Assembly (NCBI RefSeq): GCF_949628215.1
Contig: NC_134279.1
Location: forward strand, 78,175,330 to 78,239,329
Length of the DNA stretch: 64,000 nt
Reading direction: 5' to 3'
Origin: Phalacrocorax aristotelis
Lineage: Eukaryota; Chordata; Aves; Suliformes; Phalacrocoracidae
In this document: positions 63,543 through 64,000 of the stretch, piece after piece
Position numbering within the stretch: the first letter of the stretch is position 1
Layout of the letters: each line of letters starts with the position of its first letter
Translations under genes and position numbers: made by a program
The notes under the pieces: generated by a model
Database searches by the model: none
Told to the model about the DNA's origin: nothing
The model's input: the letters and a program-made list of their open reading frames with translations, nothing else

Positions 63543-64000
63543 CTGAGTAATAAACCATAGAGCATATTAGTCTTAACATTTAGTTCTCTTCACCCCCAGA
63601 ATAAAATTGCCCAGTTAAGATACGTGGTTAACAATATTTTTTAAAATACTTCTTTATACTTTGAGAATCTGAGATACTGACTCTCGTTACTAGGCTGGAT
63701 GAATTCAAGTAATACGTTCCTTTTTATTTTAGAAAAGCAAGTGATCAGAACATCTCACTTTCACTGCTGGAGAGCTGAGGCTACAGAAAAATGCCAGCAA
63801 CTTTTAAGAGCTATGAAGCAGCTTGGGCTTTGCACAGCTGAGACTTCTTTCAGACTTCCTGCCCTTGTTAATACCAGTACATATTACTCCTCAACAGCCA
63901 TTACCAGGAAGGCTGGAACAATATAGCTTCTTCCAAGTGTTATTCTTTAACTGTGTAACCACTAACGGGAAAGCTACAAGGTGTAAAGACTTACAGAAAA
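63543..64000. other. EIF2AK3 intron, right edge
   Basis: No PERK-like coding is seen between the lumenal exon and the window edge. The next exon upstream must lie beyond 64000. Confidence 0.8.

Noticed and set aside
63990-64000. Possible EIF2AK3 donor (minus-strand GTAAGT at 63989-63994)
   Set aside because: The phase and bases do not fit the expected junction, which should leave a G to complete Gly, and only six bases of exon would be in view.

Overview
The window is vertebrate and almost certainly avian nuclear DNA. It has multi-exon genes with GT-AG introns, ten or so truncated CR1 non-LTR retrotransposons carrying the CR1 3' tail (ATTCTATG-type octamers) and CR1 ORF2 remnants, and no Alu, L1 or SINE-rich background. 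Bird-type spacing is also seen: short EIF2AK3 introns and long gene-poor stretches of old repeats.

Layout. (1) 0.4-5.4 kb, plus strand: a candidate gene that I cannot name. Five exons (1150-5401) chain together with matching reading phases and good acceptors, giving at least 241 residues and ending at a stop. Its N-terminus is unresolved. (2) 5.4-33.2 kb: no convincing gene. It holds CR1 fragments (5.6-5.9, 19.5-20.1 and 23.2-23.4 kb), simple repeats, AT-rich DNA, a perfect cAMP-response-element palindrome at 24.36 kb, and a GC-rich block with a 22-24 bp tandem repeat at 31.5-32.5 kb. (3) 33.2-34.3 kb: a badly decayed older LINE whose reverse-transcriptase and C-terminal motifs can still be read. 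(4) 35.5-42.2 kb, plus strand: a complete three-exon aminergic class A GPCR of 374 codons, closest by eye to the 5-HT4 serotonin receptor. (5) 42.2-46.5 kb: intergenic, with one long CR1. (6) 46.5-64.0 kb, minus strand: the 3' eleven exons of EIF2AK3 (PERK), the ER-stress eIF2alpha kinase. They cover the end of the lumenal domain, the membrane segment, the whole kinase domain with its long insert, the stop codon and the 3' UTR. The upstream exons lie beyond the right edge.

Relations. The receptor and EIF2AK3 are convergent, tail to tail, with about 4.3 kb between the receptor stop and the EIF2AK3 poly(A) signal. Nothing suggests that they work in one pathway. Two nearly identical CR1 copies in the same orientation flank exons 2-3 of the receptor, a possible substrate for unequal recombination. 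I saw no tRNA, rRNA, CRISPR or intact retrovirus. All names rest on reading motifs by eye; no database search was run.
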